A stretch of 64,000 nt of DNA from an uncultured Granulosicoccaceae bacterium (GCA_937922675.1 CALAJN010000011.1:62001-126000); one strand, 5' to 3'; positions 8,461 to 17,219 are shown, numbered from the stretch's first letter. The notes: a model not told the origin generated them from the sequence alone. Program-made: numbers and translations.

Positions 8461-9372
8461 TCAATCGATGGTTTCCGGGCATGGCGATAGATTTTTCCTG
8501 GCGTCCTCTGGCATGGATAGCCGCTGCGCCAGTCGTTCCTGTTGGGCGTCGCGTGTCGCGACCTCCTGATGCCGATCACGCCGGACCGCGCCTTGTCGAT
8601 ACACACGATATTTGTCGCGGTAGGTGGCAAAGGCCTGTAAGGCTTGATCCTGTGTGAGGCGATTGCCTTCGATCAGCCACGCCAGAGCGTCCAGCCGGAA
8701 GCCATCCATGGCCGGGAAGCGCCTGGAGAGCTGGTCTGGGTGCCCGCCGTGTTTTTCGAGCAAGGGTTCGTCAACCAGCAAAACGGGCTCGCGCGCGGTG
8801 ATGGCTAGCCACAGCGCGTAGTCCTCACAGGCTGGTAGACGCTCGTCAAAGCCACCGAGCTCCAACAGCAGGGTGCGCTCGATCAGAGCGGAGGAGGGGG
8901 AGATTGCGCACAGCGGCAGACTCGCGGCGAAGGCGTCGCCGTTGGGTTTGGCGTGCCGTTTGCCCGGATTCACACGTCGGCCATTGCGTATCCAGTGCTC
9001 GTCGGTATGGCAGAACCTGTGCCCTGGCTGAGCCTGCAGCGCCTGGCATTGGCGGTCAAGTTTTTCTGGATACCAGCGATCATCCGAATCCAGCAAGGCA
9101 ATCCAGTGCCCGCTAGCTTTCTGAATACCGGCATTACGCGCCGCCGAAATTCCCCGGTTGTCCTGACGAATGACACGTACTTCTGGCCAATTTTTCATCA
9201 CATGCTCCGCGGTGCCGTCGGTGGACCCGTCATCGATGACGATCACCTCTTCGGGCATCCGCGTCTGCGCAAATATCGACGCAAGAGCGTGGTCCAGGTA
9301 CTCACGGCGTTGCCAGGTCGGCACCAGGGCTGTGATTGTTGTTGCCGTGTTCTGTGTGGATTGCTCGATCAG
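8461..9372 (-). CDS. Glycosyltransferase family 2
   Basis: A GT-A glycosyltransferase that transfers a sugar from a nucleotide donor, acting at the cytoplasmic face. It has the family start ITALVPTWQRR, then VIVIDDGSTDGT, the DRGIS-AARNAG acceptor loop (here DNRGISAARNAG), the metal-binding DSDD, and a downstream ED in CEDYALW. The first strand (ITALVPTW) lies upstream of the only GTG (9324); no ATG, GTG or TTG precedes it before the in-frame stop at 9385-9387. CTG at 9372 (or ATC at 9369) overlaps the TGA of the preceding gene and would give a full-length 303-residue protein. A start at 9324 would lose the first beta strand. Confidence 0.88.
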   Translation of the reverse strand: MIEQSTQNTATTITALVPTWQRREYLDHALASIFAQTRMPEEVIVIDDGSTDGTAEHVMKNWPEVRVIRQDNRGISAARNAGIQKASGHWIALLDSDDRWYPEKLDRQCQALQAQPGHRFCHTDEHWIRNGRRVNPGKRHAKPNGDAFAASLPLCAISPSSALIERTLLLELGGFDERLPACEDYALWLAITAREPVLLVDEPLLEKHGGHPDQLSRRFPAMDGFRLDALAWLIEGNRLTQDQALQAFATYRDKYRVYRQGAVRRDRHQEVATRDAQQERLAQRLSMPEDARKNLSPCPETID

Positions 9373-10376
9373 CCTTGAATCTCGTCAGCGAGCAAGGCAA
9401 TGCCTTCGCCCGGGGCGACGATGTTGCCACGTCTGCAGGCCATGACGACTCCGTCGCGAGGCACTTGTATGGGCCGTGGTGCGCGCCAGGGCTCACGTGG
9501 ATCGACGATCTGTGCCAAAAGATCGCCTCGATACACCTCCTTGCCGGGACTGCTGAGCATCTGCAAGGCACCTGATGCTGGAGACAGGACCGAGTCTCGT
9601 TGCGTCTGACACCGGAACAGACGTGACGCGCGTAGCGTAAAATCCCTGTTCAACACCTTGCAAGCGACCAGCACGTTGCGGCAGCCGATACGTAGCATGT
9701 CCTGGCGCTCGGTTGCCGAGACGCTTGTGCCAACGCATACGGACAGATGCGCGATGCCGCGCAAACGACAGGCTGTTGCCAATGATGCTGGACTGTCCAT
9801 GGATCGCATCAATGGATGAAGGGGGGGGGCTTCTTCGAGATTGATGTCTGGACAAGAGCAGTTGTCGCTCTGATCGCTTATCTTCAGGGACATCGGCGCT
9901 CCAAACGCTACGCGCGCCTCTTCTGCCAATGCGGCCTTGTTGCGTTGCTTGCTTGAATGGTGGGTTATCGCTGCGCCGCACCAGTCCCAATCGTTTGGCT
10001 GATTGCCTAATTCGATGACCAGGTCAGCACCCGCTATGGCGGTTTCGTTGATGGCCCGCTGCACTTTGTTGTCTTCTTTGCATGCAAGCGATGGATCGAG
10101 CGTACTGATCAGACGAACGCATCCGTCTATATCGTGTGTACGTAGCTCGCGCATCAACTCTGCGATGACCAACACAGCATCAAGGTCATCGGGGCGCGTG
10201 TGACCAACGATGACGATCGTGCGGCCGTGACCCTGTGCGATCTGGGCGTAGGGCAGCGCGCGGGTAGAGCAGACGGGCAGCCCGGACCCTGAACTCAAGC
10301 CAGCACCGAGACCAACACTCAGCGCCCCCAGTTGGCGTCCTGCTGCCTGAGGGTCAACCAGTGCCGAGCTGTTCAT
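9369..10376 (-). CDS. Degenerate aspartoacylase/succinylglutamate desuccinylase-like protein
   Basis: A 335-residue member of the AstE/AspA (M14-like) family by overall layout: an N-terminal alpha/beta domain (about 50-250) and a C-terminal barrel-sandwich (about 270-335: ASGALQML, GDLLAQIVDP, APGEGIALLADE). The catalytic signatures appear lost: the zinc site HGDE reads HTRPDD, the DLNRxFPG block is missing, and the IDLH histidine reads IELG. It is therefore probably not an active hydrolase. A run of nine Cs (9821-9829 as Gs on the plus strand) lies at codon about 183. The gene follows the OmpA lipoprotein by 42 bp and overlaps the glycosyltransferase start. Confidence 0.7.
   Translation of the reverse strand: MNSSALVDPQAAGRQLGALSVGLGAGLSSGSGLPVCSTRALPYAQIAQGHGRTIVIVGHTRPDDLDAVLVIAELMRELRTHDIDGCVRLISTLDPSLACKEDNKVQRAINETAIAGADLVIELGNQPNDWDWCGAAITHHSSKQRNKAALAEEARVAFGAPMSLKISDQSDNCSCPDINLEEAPPLHPLMRSMDSPASLATACRLRGIAHLSVCVGTSVSATERQDMLRIGCRNVLVACKVLNRDFTLRASRLFRCQTQRDSVLSPASGALQMLSSPGKEVYRGDLLAQIVDPREPWRAPRPIQVPRDGVVMACRRGNIVAPGEGIALLADEIQG
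9821..9829. repeat. C9/G9 homopolymer inside a coding region
   Basis: Nine consecutive Gs on the plus strand read as GCC-CCC-CCC-CTT in the minus-strand gene. With eight Cs the frame would hit TGA within about seven codons. Runs of this length are slippage-prone in many bacteria. Confidence 0.85.
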
Positions 10377-10418
10377 GGCGATGAACTGGCGCGATGCATG
10401 TAAGAGCCTGATCCTTGC

Positions 10419-11102
10419 TCAGGACGGTGTGCGAAAGGCGTCGCTTTCACGGCCTTCCACAATGCTCCTGAGGTAGACCTCCACGCGTCGATTTTGAGTC
10501 CTTCCAGCTTTACTTGCGTTGCTGGCGAGTGGTCGTGCTTCCCCGTAACCAACGGTACGCAATCGTGAATTGCCCACGCCGCTAACAGCGAGTGCACGCG
10601 ACACGGCAACCGCGCGTTCCTCGGAAAGTTTCTGGTTGTAGCTCTCTGTGCCTGTGGAATCGGTATGGCCGAGCAGGTGAACCGCGGTCTTGTCGTATTG
10701 CTCGACAACTGCTGCGAGCTTGTTGAGACTCGCCCTGAATGTGGACTTGACCGCCGCGCTATTGATGTCAAACGTTGCCTCTGAGCTCAAGTCGAGCTTC
10801 AGGGTTTCCTTGTCGATACGCGAGACCTTTATGGCATTGGCGCCGAGTTCGCGCGCAAGCGCATTCTCGAGGGCCCGCTGTTGCTTGTCCATGTAGTTAC
10901 CCACGGCCGCACCGGTCAGCGCACCAACCGCTGCTCCTACAAAACGTCCGTTCTCGTCGTGCACCTGGTGCCCGACGACTGCTCCGGCAACGGCGCCGAT
11001 AGCGGCACCTGCCTTGGCTCGCTGATTGGGGTCATCAGTGACACAGGCGCTGGTGAGAACGGCGACGACTGATAGCAGAGTAGCGGTATGACGTAATTTC
11101 AT
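10419..11102 (-). CDS. OmpA-family lipoprotein with glycine zipper
   Basis: A 227-residue outer-membrane lipoprotein of the YiaD type. The signal peptide ends in a lipobox (LTSAC, Cys20). Residues about 30-70 form a glycine-zipper stretch (GAAIGAVAGAVVG, GAAVGALTGAAVG). The OmpA C-terminal peptidoglycan-binding domain spans about 105-215, with GHTDSTG, the NQKLSEERA helix and the NRRVEV end. It should tie the outer membrane to the cell wall. It is the first gene of a minus-strand run; the aspartoacylase-like gene starts 42 bp downstream. Confidence 0.92.
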   Translation of the reverse strand: MKLRHTATLLSVVAVLTSACVTDDPNQRAKAGAAIGAVAGAVVGHQVHDENGRFVGAAVGALTGAAVGNYMDKQQRALENALARELGANAIKVSRIDKETLKLDLSSEATFDINSAAVKSTFRASLNKLAAVVEQYDKTAVHLLGHTDSTGTESYNQKLSEERAVAVSRALAVSGVGNSRLRTVGYGEARPLASNASKAGRTQNRRVEVYLRSIVEGRESDAFRTPS

Positions 11103-11341
11103 GCAATTCTCCCGGATGAGCTTCGCGCACTAACGGCGCGTTTACCGGCAGATATCGGCGGCAGGCACAATCGGTCGAGTGTTGAGCTTGTCGCATGCTC
11201 AAAACTGCGGACCATGCCTCAGGCGATGATGTCGACCATGACACCGGAGTGGCTACCTTCGCTTGAAATTGTCGACCTGGTGCGATGGTGAACATTCCAG
11301 GCGTTACCATGAGCGCGAGGTATAGCGTTAATGGCCACACA

Positions 11342-11728
11342 ATGAGCAAGACAACTGAAACTGCCGGAAACGACGTCAATACAGACGTCAATGCCAGGAT
11401 TTCCTGGAGCGATTTCGAGCGGGTTGAACTCCGGGCCGGCACCGTTCTTGACGTAGAAACCTTCCCTGAGGCGCGTCAACCAGCCTGGAAGCTCAGCATA
11501 GATTTTGGCACCGCGATAGGCGTGCTCAAGTCGAGTGCGCAGATCACGACTCTCTACGACCAGCAAAAACTTGTTGGTCGTCAGGTGCTTGCAGTCGTCA
11601 ATTTTCCGCGCAAGCAGATCGGGCCCTTCATGTCCGAGTGTCTTGTGACAGGTTTTGCTCGCGAAGACGGTGCGATTGTGCTGGTCGGACCAGACGAGCC
11701 TGTACCCAACGGAGCCCGATTGGGCTGA
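11342..11728 (+). CDS. csaA: CsaA-type tRNA-binding protein
   Basis: A 128-residue OB-fold protein of the CsaA family, related to the tRNA-binding domain at the end of methionyl-tRNA synthetase and described as a chaperone or tRNA-binding factor. Seen motifs: DFERVELRAGTV near 24-35, ARQPAWKLSIDFG, LKSSAQITTLY, and AVVNFPRKQIGPFMSE, which form the OB barrel and the dimer surface. ATG 11342 gives the usual short tail before the domain; an in-frame upstream start at 11285 would add 19 residues of no family resemblance. It is convergent with the next gene, 33 bp away. Confidence 0.88.
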   Translation: MSKTTETAGNDVNTDVNARISWSDFERVELRAGTVLDVETFPEARQPAWKLSIDFGTAIGVLKSSAQITTLYDQQKLVGRQVLAVVNFPRKQIGPFMSECLVTGFAREDGAIVLVGPDEPVPNGARLG

Positions 11729-11761
11729 CGGCCCGCCAGGTGAGGCAAGGTCAGTGGGCGC

Positions 11762-12580
11762 TCACGGACGTGTGTTGTCCTCGTCGCAACTGTAGCGATG
11801 CGGTGTCAGCGGTGCCAGACCGCCGTTGTCGTCCACTGAAAAGTGCTGCTCACCGCGACAGGCCGGGGTGTCCTCGGCGCTCTCGCCAGGGTTCTGCACA
11901 ATGGTCTCAACCGTGAGCGCCCCCGTGGTGTCGATCTGGTCGATCAGCGCACGTTGCACGGTTGTATCGACATCACCGATGACGCTAGTCAGATCATTGA
12001 TCTCGGCAAGCGTTTGCCATTGCGCAACCTCACGCTGTGTCGCGGCATTGTCGTCCCGAAAAACGCTCAGACTGTCGGCAGTTGATTCCTCGTAGATCCA
12101 TTGCACGGCAATCAGTGACTTTCCCTCGGCATCTGGTGGCCCCGTCACAACGCGCACTGCCGCCGGTCGACTGTCTGATGCAGCGTGCCGCTTGCGAAGA
12201 TCCTCATCCAGGCGTCGACGCTGCGCTTCGTTGAGGGAAAGCAGGTCGTCGTCTACCGGCCAGGCATCACAATCAAAACCCCATTGGCTGACGTACTTGT
12301 TGACCAGCTCGTCGGCCTTTGCCGAGCAAAACAATGTGTCGTTGTTTGCGTACCAGAGTACTTTGCGCTCGCCAGATTCGTGTGTGACGCTGACCTCGCA
12401 GAGATGCTCCTGCCCTGGAATGTCCAGTCTCAGATGCCTCTCGTCGCCAGGCACGATGCAGCGAAAATCGGCAGCCTGCACCTGCGCAATGTGGGCAAGC
12501 GGTGCGAGGAGCACGAGCAACATCAGTTGCGAGAGCTTGTGAAGGATGGATGCGGCGAGGCCTGTGCTCAGGCGATTCAC
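11762..12580 (-). CDS. Unknown exported protein
   Basis: I do not recognise the family. The 272-residue protein has a signal peptide of about 36 residues (hydrophobic LMLLVLLAPLAHIA, cleavage near VQA-AD) and is probably periplasmic. Six cysteines (residues about 41, 61, 84, 104 and two in the last 35) could form disulfides. The region 45-75 looks like a beta-rich domain seen in small secreted proteins, and the C-terminal half is acidic. GTG 12580 is the start used here. It lies 10 bp upstream of the next gene's stop on the same strand side, so both could be separately expressed; no role can be given. Confidence 0.7.
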   Translation of the reverse strand: MNRLSTGLAASILHKLSQLMLLVLLAPLAHIAQVQAADFRCIVPGDERHLRLDIPGQEHLCEVSVTHESGERKVLWYANNDTLFCSAKADELVNKYVSQWGFDCDAWPVDDDLLSLNEAQRRRLDEDLRKRHAASDSRPAAVRVVTGPPDAEGKSLIAVQWIYEESTADSLSVFRDDNAATQREVAQWQTLAEINDLTSVIGDVDTTVQRALIDQIDTTGALTVETIVQNPGESAEDTPACRGEQHFSVDDNGGLAPLTPHRYSCDEDNTRP

Positions 12581-12590
12581 GGGATGGTCT

Positions 12591-13586
12591 CTAGGAGTGG
12601 GGTAGCAGCACTATTTTGGCAGCTTTGGCGTCTCCGTTGGCAAGAGAGTCAAAGCTCTCGGCTCCTTCGTCAAGCGAACGCGTCTCGACCCAGTCGAGCG
12701 AGCCTAACGCACCGCGCGCGAGCAAATCCAGAGCAACCGACAAATCTCGTGGCGTATAGGTGTAATTACCAGCAAAGATAATTTCGGCAAGCGTCAGGCG
12801 GCGTGTGTCCAGGCCATCCTCGCCGCTTTGCAGCCCAATGTGCGAGATGACGCCACCTGCACGACAGCAGCGGCTGGAATCGGCTCGGGTGGCACCGCTA
12901 CCGACCGCATCGACCACGAGGTCAAAGCGATCAGAGTCTGGTGGGGTATCCAGTGGATTGATGATCGAGGCGATACCGAGGGAGGCAAGCATCTGACGAC
13001 GAGGTGCTGCTGTTTCCGCGATTACCATGTCGGGTACACCCTTGTTGGCAAGCACGAGTGCTGCAAGCACACCGATTGCACCACCACCGATCACCAAGGT
13101 GGCCGATTCAGAGACGGGTCGGCGCGCGAGGCGTTCAGCCAGAGCGACAGCATGTACGGCAACTGCGGTTGGCTCCATCAAACTCGCGGTGACAGCATCA
13201 AGACCATCGGGCATCGGCAGTAGATTGGCAGTAGGCGCTGCCACCAGTTCAGCAAAGCCTCCGGCACGACCGAGCCCCAACAAGTCGCGTGCAGAACAAA
13301 TATTCGGCTCGCCTTCCAGGCAGTCACGACAGTGGCCACAGCCGACCAACGGATTGATAGCGACGCGGTGGCCTTGCCTAGGGCCTTCTGCGATCGTGCC
13401 TGCCAGCTCGTGGCCGAGTATCAGAGGCGGAACACGGCGCGCATCATGGCCGTGCCAGGCGTGCAGATCCGAGCCGCAGATGCCGGCCGCATCCACGCGA
13501 ACAAGCGTCTCGTCAGGACGCGCGACAGGACGTGCCTCCTCACGGATCTCCAGCGTGTGCGCGCCGGTGTAGACAAGAGCCTTCAT
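12591..13586 (-). CDS. Zinc-dependent medium-chain alcohol/polyol dehydrogenase
   Basis: A 331-residue zinc MDR dehydrogenase of the threonine/sorbitol/galactitol-phosphate dehydrogenase branch, oxidising a secondary alcohol with NAD(P). The catalytic zinc site is seen as AGICGSDLHAW (Cys near 37) and GHELAG (His near 59). The four structural-zinc cysteines are in CGHCRDCLEGEPNIC near 83-97. The cofactor loop is VIGGGAIGV near 166-174. It starts 16 bp downstream of the TRAP large permease on the same strand, so it probably acts on the transported compound or its reduced form. The exact substrate cannot be read from sequence. Confidence 0.88.
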   Translation of the reverse strand: MKALVYTGAHTLEIREEARPVARPDETLVRVDAAGICGSDLHAWHGHDARRVPPLILGHELAGTIAEGPRQGHRVAINPLVGCGHCRDCLEGEPNICSARDLLGLGRAGGFAELVAAPTANLLPMPDGLDAVTASLMEPTAVAVHAVALAERLARRPVSESATLVIGGGAIGVLAALVLANKGVPDMVIAETAAPRRQMLASLGIASIINPLDTPPDSDRFDLVVDAVGSGATRADSSRCCRAGGVISHIGLQSGEDGLDTRRLTLAEIIFAGNYTYTPRDLSVALDLLARGALGSLDWVETRSLDEGAESFDSLANGDAKAAKIVLLPHS

Positions 13587-13602
13587 CGTTTTGAAAGTGC
13601 GT

Positions 13603-14964
13603 TCAGTCCGATCTTGAATCCAGCCATCCGGGCAACCACAGCGCGATCTCCGGAATAGCGATGATCAGCACCAGGCCAACCAGTTGCAGCACCATGAACT
13701 GCATCATGCCGAAGTAGATGTCCTTGAGGTCCCACTCGGGCACAACGCCTTTGAGAAAGTAGGCTGACAGGGCTACAGGTGGACTGAGCCAGGCGGTTTG
13801 TAGATTGACGGCCACCAGTATCCCGAACCAGATGAGCCTTTGCGTTGGATCCTCAAGTATCCCGGTGAAAGGCAGGCTCTCTACCAGTGGCAGAACGATC
13901 GGCACGATGATCAACACGATCGGCACCCATTCCAGCGGCCAGCCAAGCAGAAAGATCAGCGCCATGATGATCAACAGGATGGTGTACGGGGGCAGATCCA
14001 GTGTCAGCAGGTAATCGGTGAGCATGCCTGGCGTACCCAGCTTGGAGAACACCGCGCCAAAGAAGTTACTGGCGGCCACCAGAAACAGGATCAAGACAGA
14101 GATTTCAAGGGTCTTGAGCAGGGCGTCCTTGAAGCCCTTCCAGGTCAGACGACGGTAGGCCATCGTCAACAGGAATGAGCCGAAGGCGCCCATGGCAGCA
14201 CCCTCTGTTGGAGTGGCAAAGCCGAACAATATGCTACCCAAGGCAAAGCCTACCAATGCAGCAGGCGGGAACAGACCGAGCGAGAATTCCCGCACGATTA
14301 TCCACATGGAGGAGGCACGCAGCTCTTCTGGCAGCGCCGGCCCCAGATTGGGGTTCAAGTTGCAGCGGACCAGCGCATAGCCGACATACAACAGCGCCAT
14401 CATGACGCCTGGGATGATCGCCGCAGCAAACAGGCTTGTTACAGGGACTTCCAATATGGGGCCCATGACCAGCAACATGATGCTGGGTGGAATCAATATG
14501 CCAAGTGTGCCGCCTGCAGTGATGGCCCCTGCTGACAAGCGCACATCGTAGCCCGAGCGGTTCATGGTCTTGGCGGCCATGATGCCGAGGATGGTCACCG
14601 ATGCACCGACGATGCCTGTGGCCGCTGCGAAGATGGTGGAGACGAACAGCACCGCGATGTACAGCGAGCCGCGTACCCGCGAGAGCATCAACTGTACAGC
14701 TGTGAACAAGCGCTCCATCAGCTGCGCCTGCTCCATCAGTATGCCCATCAATATGAACAAGGGAACAGCCGATAGGGTCTGCTCCATCATGGCGCCCGAG
14801 AACTGCAAGGTCTCGAGATAAAAGGTCAGCTCCCAGCGTGGCCACAGGCCCCAGACACCGAATACGGTGCCGAGAAAAATCAGCGTAAAACTGATGGGAA
14901 AGCCAACGAAGATCGCGAACAACATGGCCGCGATCATCCACATGCCGATAATTTCAGGGCTCAT
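13603..14964 (-). CDS. dctM: TRAP transporter large permease (DctM type)
   Basis: The 453-residue large membrane subunit of a TRAP transporter, with about 12 membrane segments, which couples Na+ entry to solute uptake. Typical features are the GFPISFTLIFLG start, LSAVPLFILMGILMEQ, GIVGASVTILGIMA, GILIPPSIMLLVMG and FATPTEGAAMGAFG segments. The ATG at 14964 overlaps the dctQ stop (ATGA), the usual coupling in these operons; an in-frame GTG at 14973 would add three residues. The dehydrogenase gene follows 16 bp downstream. Confidence 0.93.
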   Translation of the reverse strand: MSPEIIGMWMIAAMLFAIFVGFPISFTLIFLGTVFGVWGLWPRWELTFYLETLQFSGAMMEQTLSAVPLFILMGILMEQAQLMERLFTAVQLMLSRVRGSLYIAVLFVSTIFAAATGIVGASVTILGIMAAKTMNRSGYDVRLSAGAITAGGTLGILIPPSIMLLVMGPILEVPVTSLFAAAIIPGVMMALLYVGYALVRCNLNPNLGPALPEELRASSMWIIVREFSLGLFPPAALVGFALGSILFGFATPTEGAAMGAFGSFLLTMAYRRLTWKGFKDALLKTLEISVLILFLVAASNFFGAVFSKLGTPGMLTDYLLTLDLPPYTILLIIMALIFLLGWPLEWVPIVLIIVPIVLPLVESLPFTGILEDPTQRLIWFGILVAVNLQTAWLSPPVALSAYFLKGVVPEWDLKDIYFGMMQFMVLQLVGLVLIIAIPEIALWLPGWLDSRSD

Positions 14965-15647
14965 ACCGGCCACCTCCCGCGAGTTACCGCGTACCAGGAT
15001 TTAAGAATTTCAGATACGCCTTGCAGTATCAACAAGCCCACGCCTATGGGGATGGCGCTACGAACCGGCCCCAGCAGTGGCATCCAGGCCGTATCCATGG
15101 CGCGCTGGCCGCGTGACCAGGCGCTCCAGGCGTATTCAGCACCGTAGTAGAACAACGCGAGCATGCCGGTCATGAACAGGGTGCAGTACAGAAACAGATC
15201 AACCAGTCCCTGAGTGCGGTCAGACCAGTTGCGGTAAATAAAGTCAGCGCGGATATGTACACCGCGTGATAGTGCATAGGCCGCGCCGAGCATGAACATC
15301 GAGCCGTACAGCATGCGGCTGACATCGTAGGCCCATAAAGTGGGGCTGGGAGATACAAGACTCTCGGCTTCCGGATTGGTCATCATGCGCCACATTTCCG
15401 GACCCCATAGCGTCAGGTCCAATCCGAACTTGCGCACCATGACCTCGTAGACCATTGCAAGGCACAGAGGTACAACAAACCAGGAGACAATCTTTCCGAC
15501 CCACGTGTTGAGCGTGTCAATGGAGCCTATGATCTTGCGATGCGAGGCTCGCATATCGTCTGGAAGCTCACCCGGGGCTGCGCTGCGTCGCTCGGCGATC
15601 AGTTCGTCGGCGATTTCCAGCTTCGTTGGGTCGACATCTTCTGCCAT
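14961..15647 (-). CDS. dctQ: TRAP transporter small permease (DctQ type)
   Basis: A 228-residue small TRAP subunit with four membrane segments and a long cytoplasmic N-terminus (about 45 residues, acidic). The DctQ hallmark region with conserved charged and aromatic residues is seen as FGLDLTLWGPEMWRM and ALSRGVHIRADFIYRNW. Its larger size relative to canonical DctQ is typical of the 2-oxoacid (TakP) type systems. It overlaps dctM by 4 bp and lies 191 bp after dctP, with a hairpin between. Confidence 0.9.
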   Translation of the reverse strand: MAEDVDPTKLEIADELIAERRSAAPGELPDDMRASHRKIIGSIDTLNTWVGKIVSWFVVPLCLAMVYEVMVRKFGLDLTLWGPEMWRMMTNPEAESLVSPSPTLWAYDVSRMLYGSMFMLGAAYALSRGVHIRADFIYRNWSDRTQGLVDLFLYCTLFMTGMLALFYYGAEYAWSAWSRGQRAMDTAWMPLLGPVRSAIPIGVGLLILQGVSEILKSWYAVTRGRWPV

Positions 15648-15741
15648 GTCTTGAATCCTGTGGGCGAGCTCAACCTGTCTCGGGCTGGATGGTCAGCCGA
15701 GAGGCGGGAGTGTATGTGGGGGCGACCGATGGTCGAACAGT

Positions 15742-15763
15742 GCAGGCGCATCCTTTCGCCTGC
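15742..15763 (-). repeat. Inverted repeat between dctP and dctQ
   Basis: GCAGGCG-8-CGCCTGC, a perfect 7-bp stem, in the 191-bp gap between the binding-protein gene and the permease genes. Such hairpins often stabilise the abundant binding-protein transcript or attenuate readthrough. No T-run follows. The role is inference. Confidence 0.4.
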
Positions 15764-15838
15764 TTGCCAGCAGGAGGTTCTCGCTTGGCGAGGCCTTCCT
15801 GCGGCGGTCCTGGCTAACTGAACGTTACTTGACCGACC

Positions 15839-16951
15839 TTACTTCACCGAATTGGCGTAAGCCGCGCCCAGCGCTGCGTTGGAGGTCTGCGCACCGGCCC
15901 AGAACGGGACGGCAATATCGGCGAATTCCTTCATGGAATCCCAGACCTCTGCAAAGAACTCATTGTCAGCAGCGTTCTTCTCGAGTGTGGCATTGGCGGC
16001 TGCCATGTACTCGGTGAAGTAGTCGGCTGGTGTGTCGTGCAGAATGACACCCTCGTTTTCGGTCAGGTTCTTGAGCGCCTTGCCATTTTCGTAGATGCGG
16101 TAGCTCATGGAACGTGACAGAGATGCGTCTGCGGCGACTTCCATTGCACGTTGTTGTGTCGGTGTCAGTGAGTCCCAGATGTCGCCATTGATGTACATGT
16201 CGGCGTTGACGACAACCTGGTGCAAGCCCTGCAGGTAGTAGTGCTTGAGTACCTTTTGGAAGCCGAACACGCTGTCAGGCTTGGGGCAGCACCACTCGGC
16301 CGCGTCAATCGTGCCTTTCTCGAGGGCCGGAAGTATGTCTGGCCCACCCATGGCAACAGCGGCTACACCGATGTCGTTGTAGGTCTGGCCAGGGATGCCC
16401 GGAGGCGCACGAAAACGCAGCTTGCGAAAATCGTCCATGGTGTTGATCGGCTCGCTGAACCACCCCAGTGCTTCCGGGCCTACCGGCTGTAGCATCAGAC
16501 CCTTGACGTTCACGCCCATCTCATCCCACAGGCGGTCGTACAGCTCACGGCCACCGCCGTACTGGAACCAGGACAGAAAGGCGATGTTGTCGATGCCTAC
16601 ACCGGCACCCGCAACGGGCGATCCAAAAAGCATGGCTGCCGGGTGTTGACCCGACCAGTAATGGGTCCAGGCAAAGCCGCCATCAAGCAGGCCCTTGTCA
16701 ACCGCATCGATGATCTCGGTGTTGGGCACAACCGAACCACCTGGCAGTACTTCGATGATGACTTCACCGTCGGTCAGATCGGAGACCGCCTGCGCGTACT
16801 CCTTGACCATGACGATCTCATCGGACTTGTCCGAGAGTACTGATTGAATCTGAATGGTGGTGGCTGCAATCGCGTCCGTACCAGCAAACGAGGCTGTCAT
16901 GGCGAGCGCTCCGGCAATGACCGACAGCCGCCCTTGGCGTGCTTTGAGCAT
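15839..16951 (-). CDS. dctP: TRAP transporter substrate-binding protein (DctP, TakP-like)
   Basis: A 370-residue periplasmic solute receptor of the TRAP family with a signal peptide to about residue 29. It carries the family helix and arginine stretch (FRKLRFRAPPG near 176-186), expected to hold a carboxylate. The segments DAAEWCCPKPDSVFGFQKV and HYYLQGLHQ resemble the 2-oxoacid receptors such as TakP (EW...G-F-x-K...YY). A 2-oxoacid or similar carboxylate is therefore the likely ligand, by inference. It heads the minus-strand operon dctP-dctQ-dctM-dehydrogenase. Confidence 0.92.
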   Translation of the reverse strand: MLKARQGRLSVIAGALAMTASFAGTDAIAATTIQIQSVLSDKSDEIVMVKEYAQAVSDLTDGEVIIEVLPGGSVVPNTEIIDAVDKGLLDGGFAWTHYWSGQHPAAMLFGSPVAGAGVGIDNIAFLSWFQYGGGRELYDRLWDEMGVNVKGLMLQPVGPEALGWFSEPINTMDDFRKLRFRAPPGIPGQTYNDIGVAAVAMGGPDILPALEKGTIDAAEWCCPKPDSVFGFQKVLKHYYLQGLHQVVVNADMYINGDIWDSLTPTQQRAMEVAADASLSRSMSYRIYENGKALKNLTENEGVILHDTPADYFTEYMAAANATLEKNAADNEFFAEVWDSMKEFADIAVPFWAGAQTSNAALGAAYANSVK

Positions 16952-17219
16952 GTTTGGATCTCCAAGTGGTTCACACGCCAGTGGACATGGCGTTGTGGGA
17001 AGTGACCACCGGAATCAGAGCGTTGCCCTGCGCCGGTGATCTGATCTCGTGGCCCGGTCAAGGACACACGACCCTCAAAGCGTCGCACTCAGAGGCCTGC
17101 CATGTCAATCATGCAGGCACAGGTTTGGTTAGCTCACGGCACAAATTTAGTTTGGGTCCAATCGACAGCGCTTGGCTTTCGACGTGGGGCGAGAGCCGGT
17201 AGTCATCGCTGGAATGTGA

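Noticed and set aside
9821-9829. C9 tract as evidence that the aspartoacylase-like gene is already frameshifted
   Set aside because: The frame stays open and the C-terminal domain follows in the same frame, so the sequenced state is intact.
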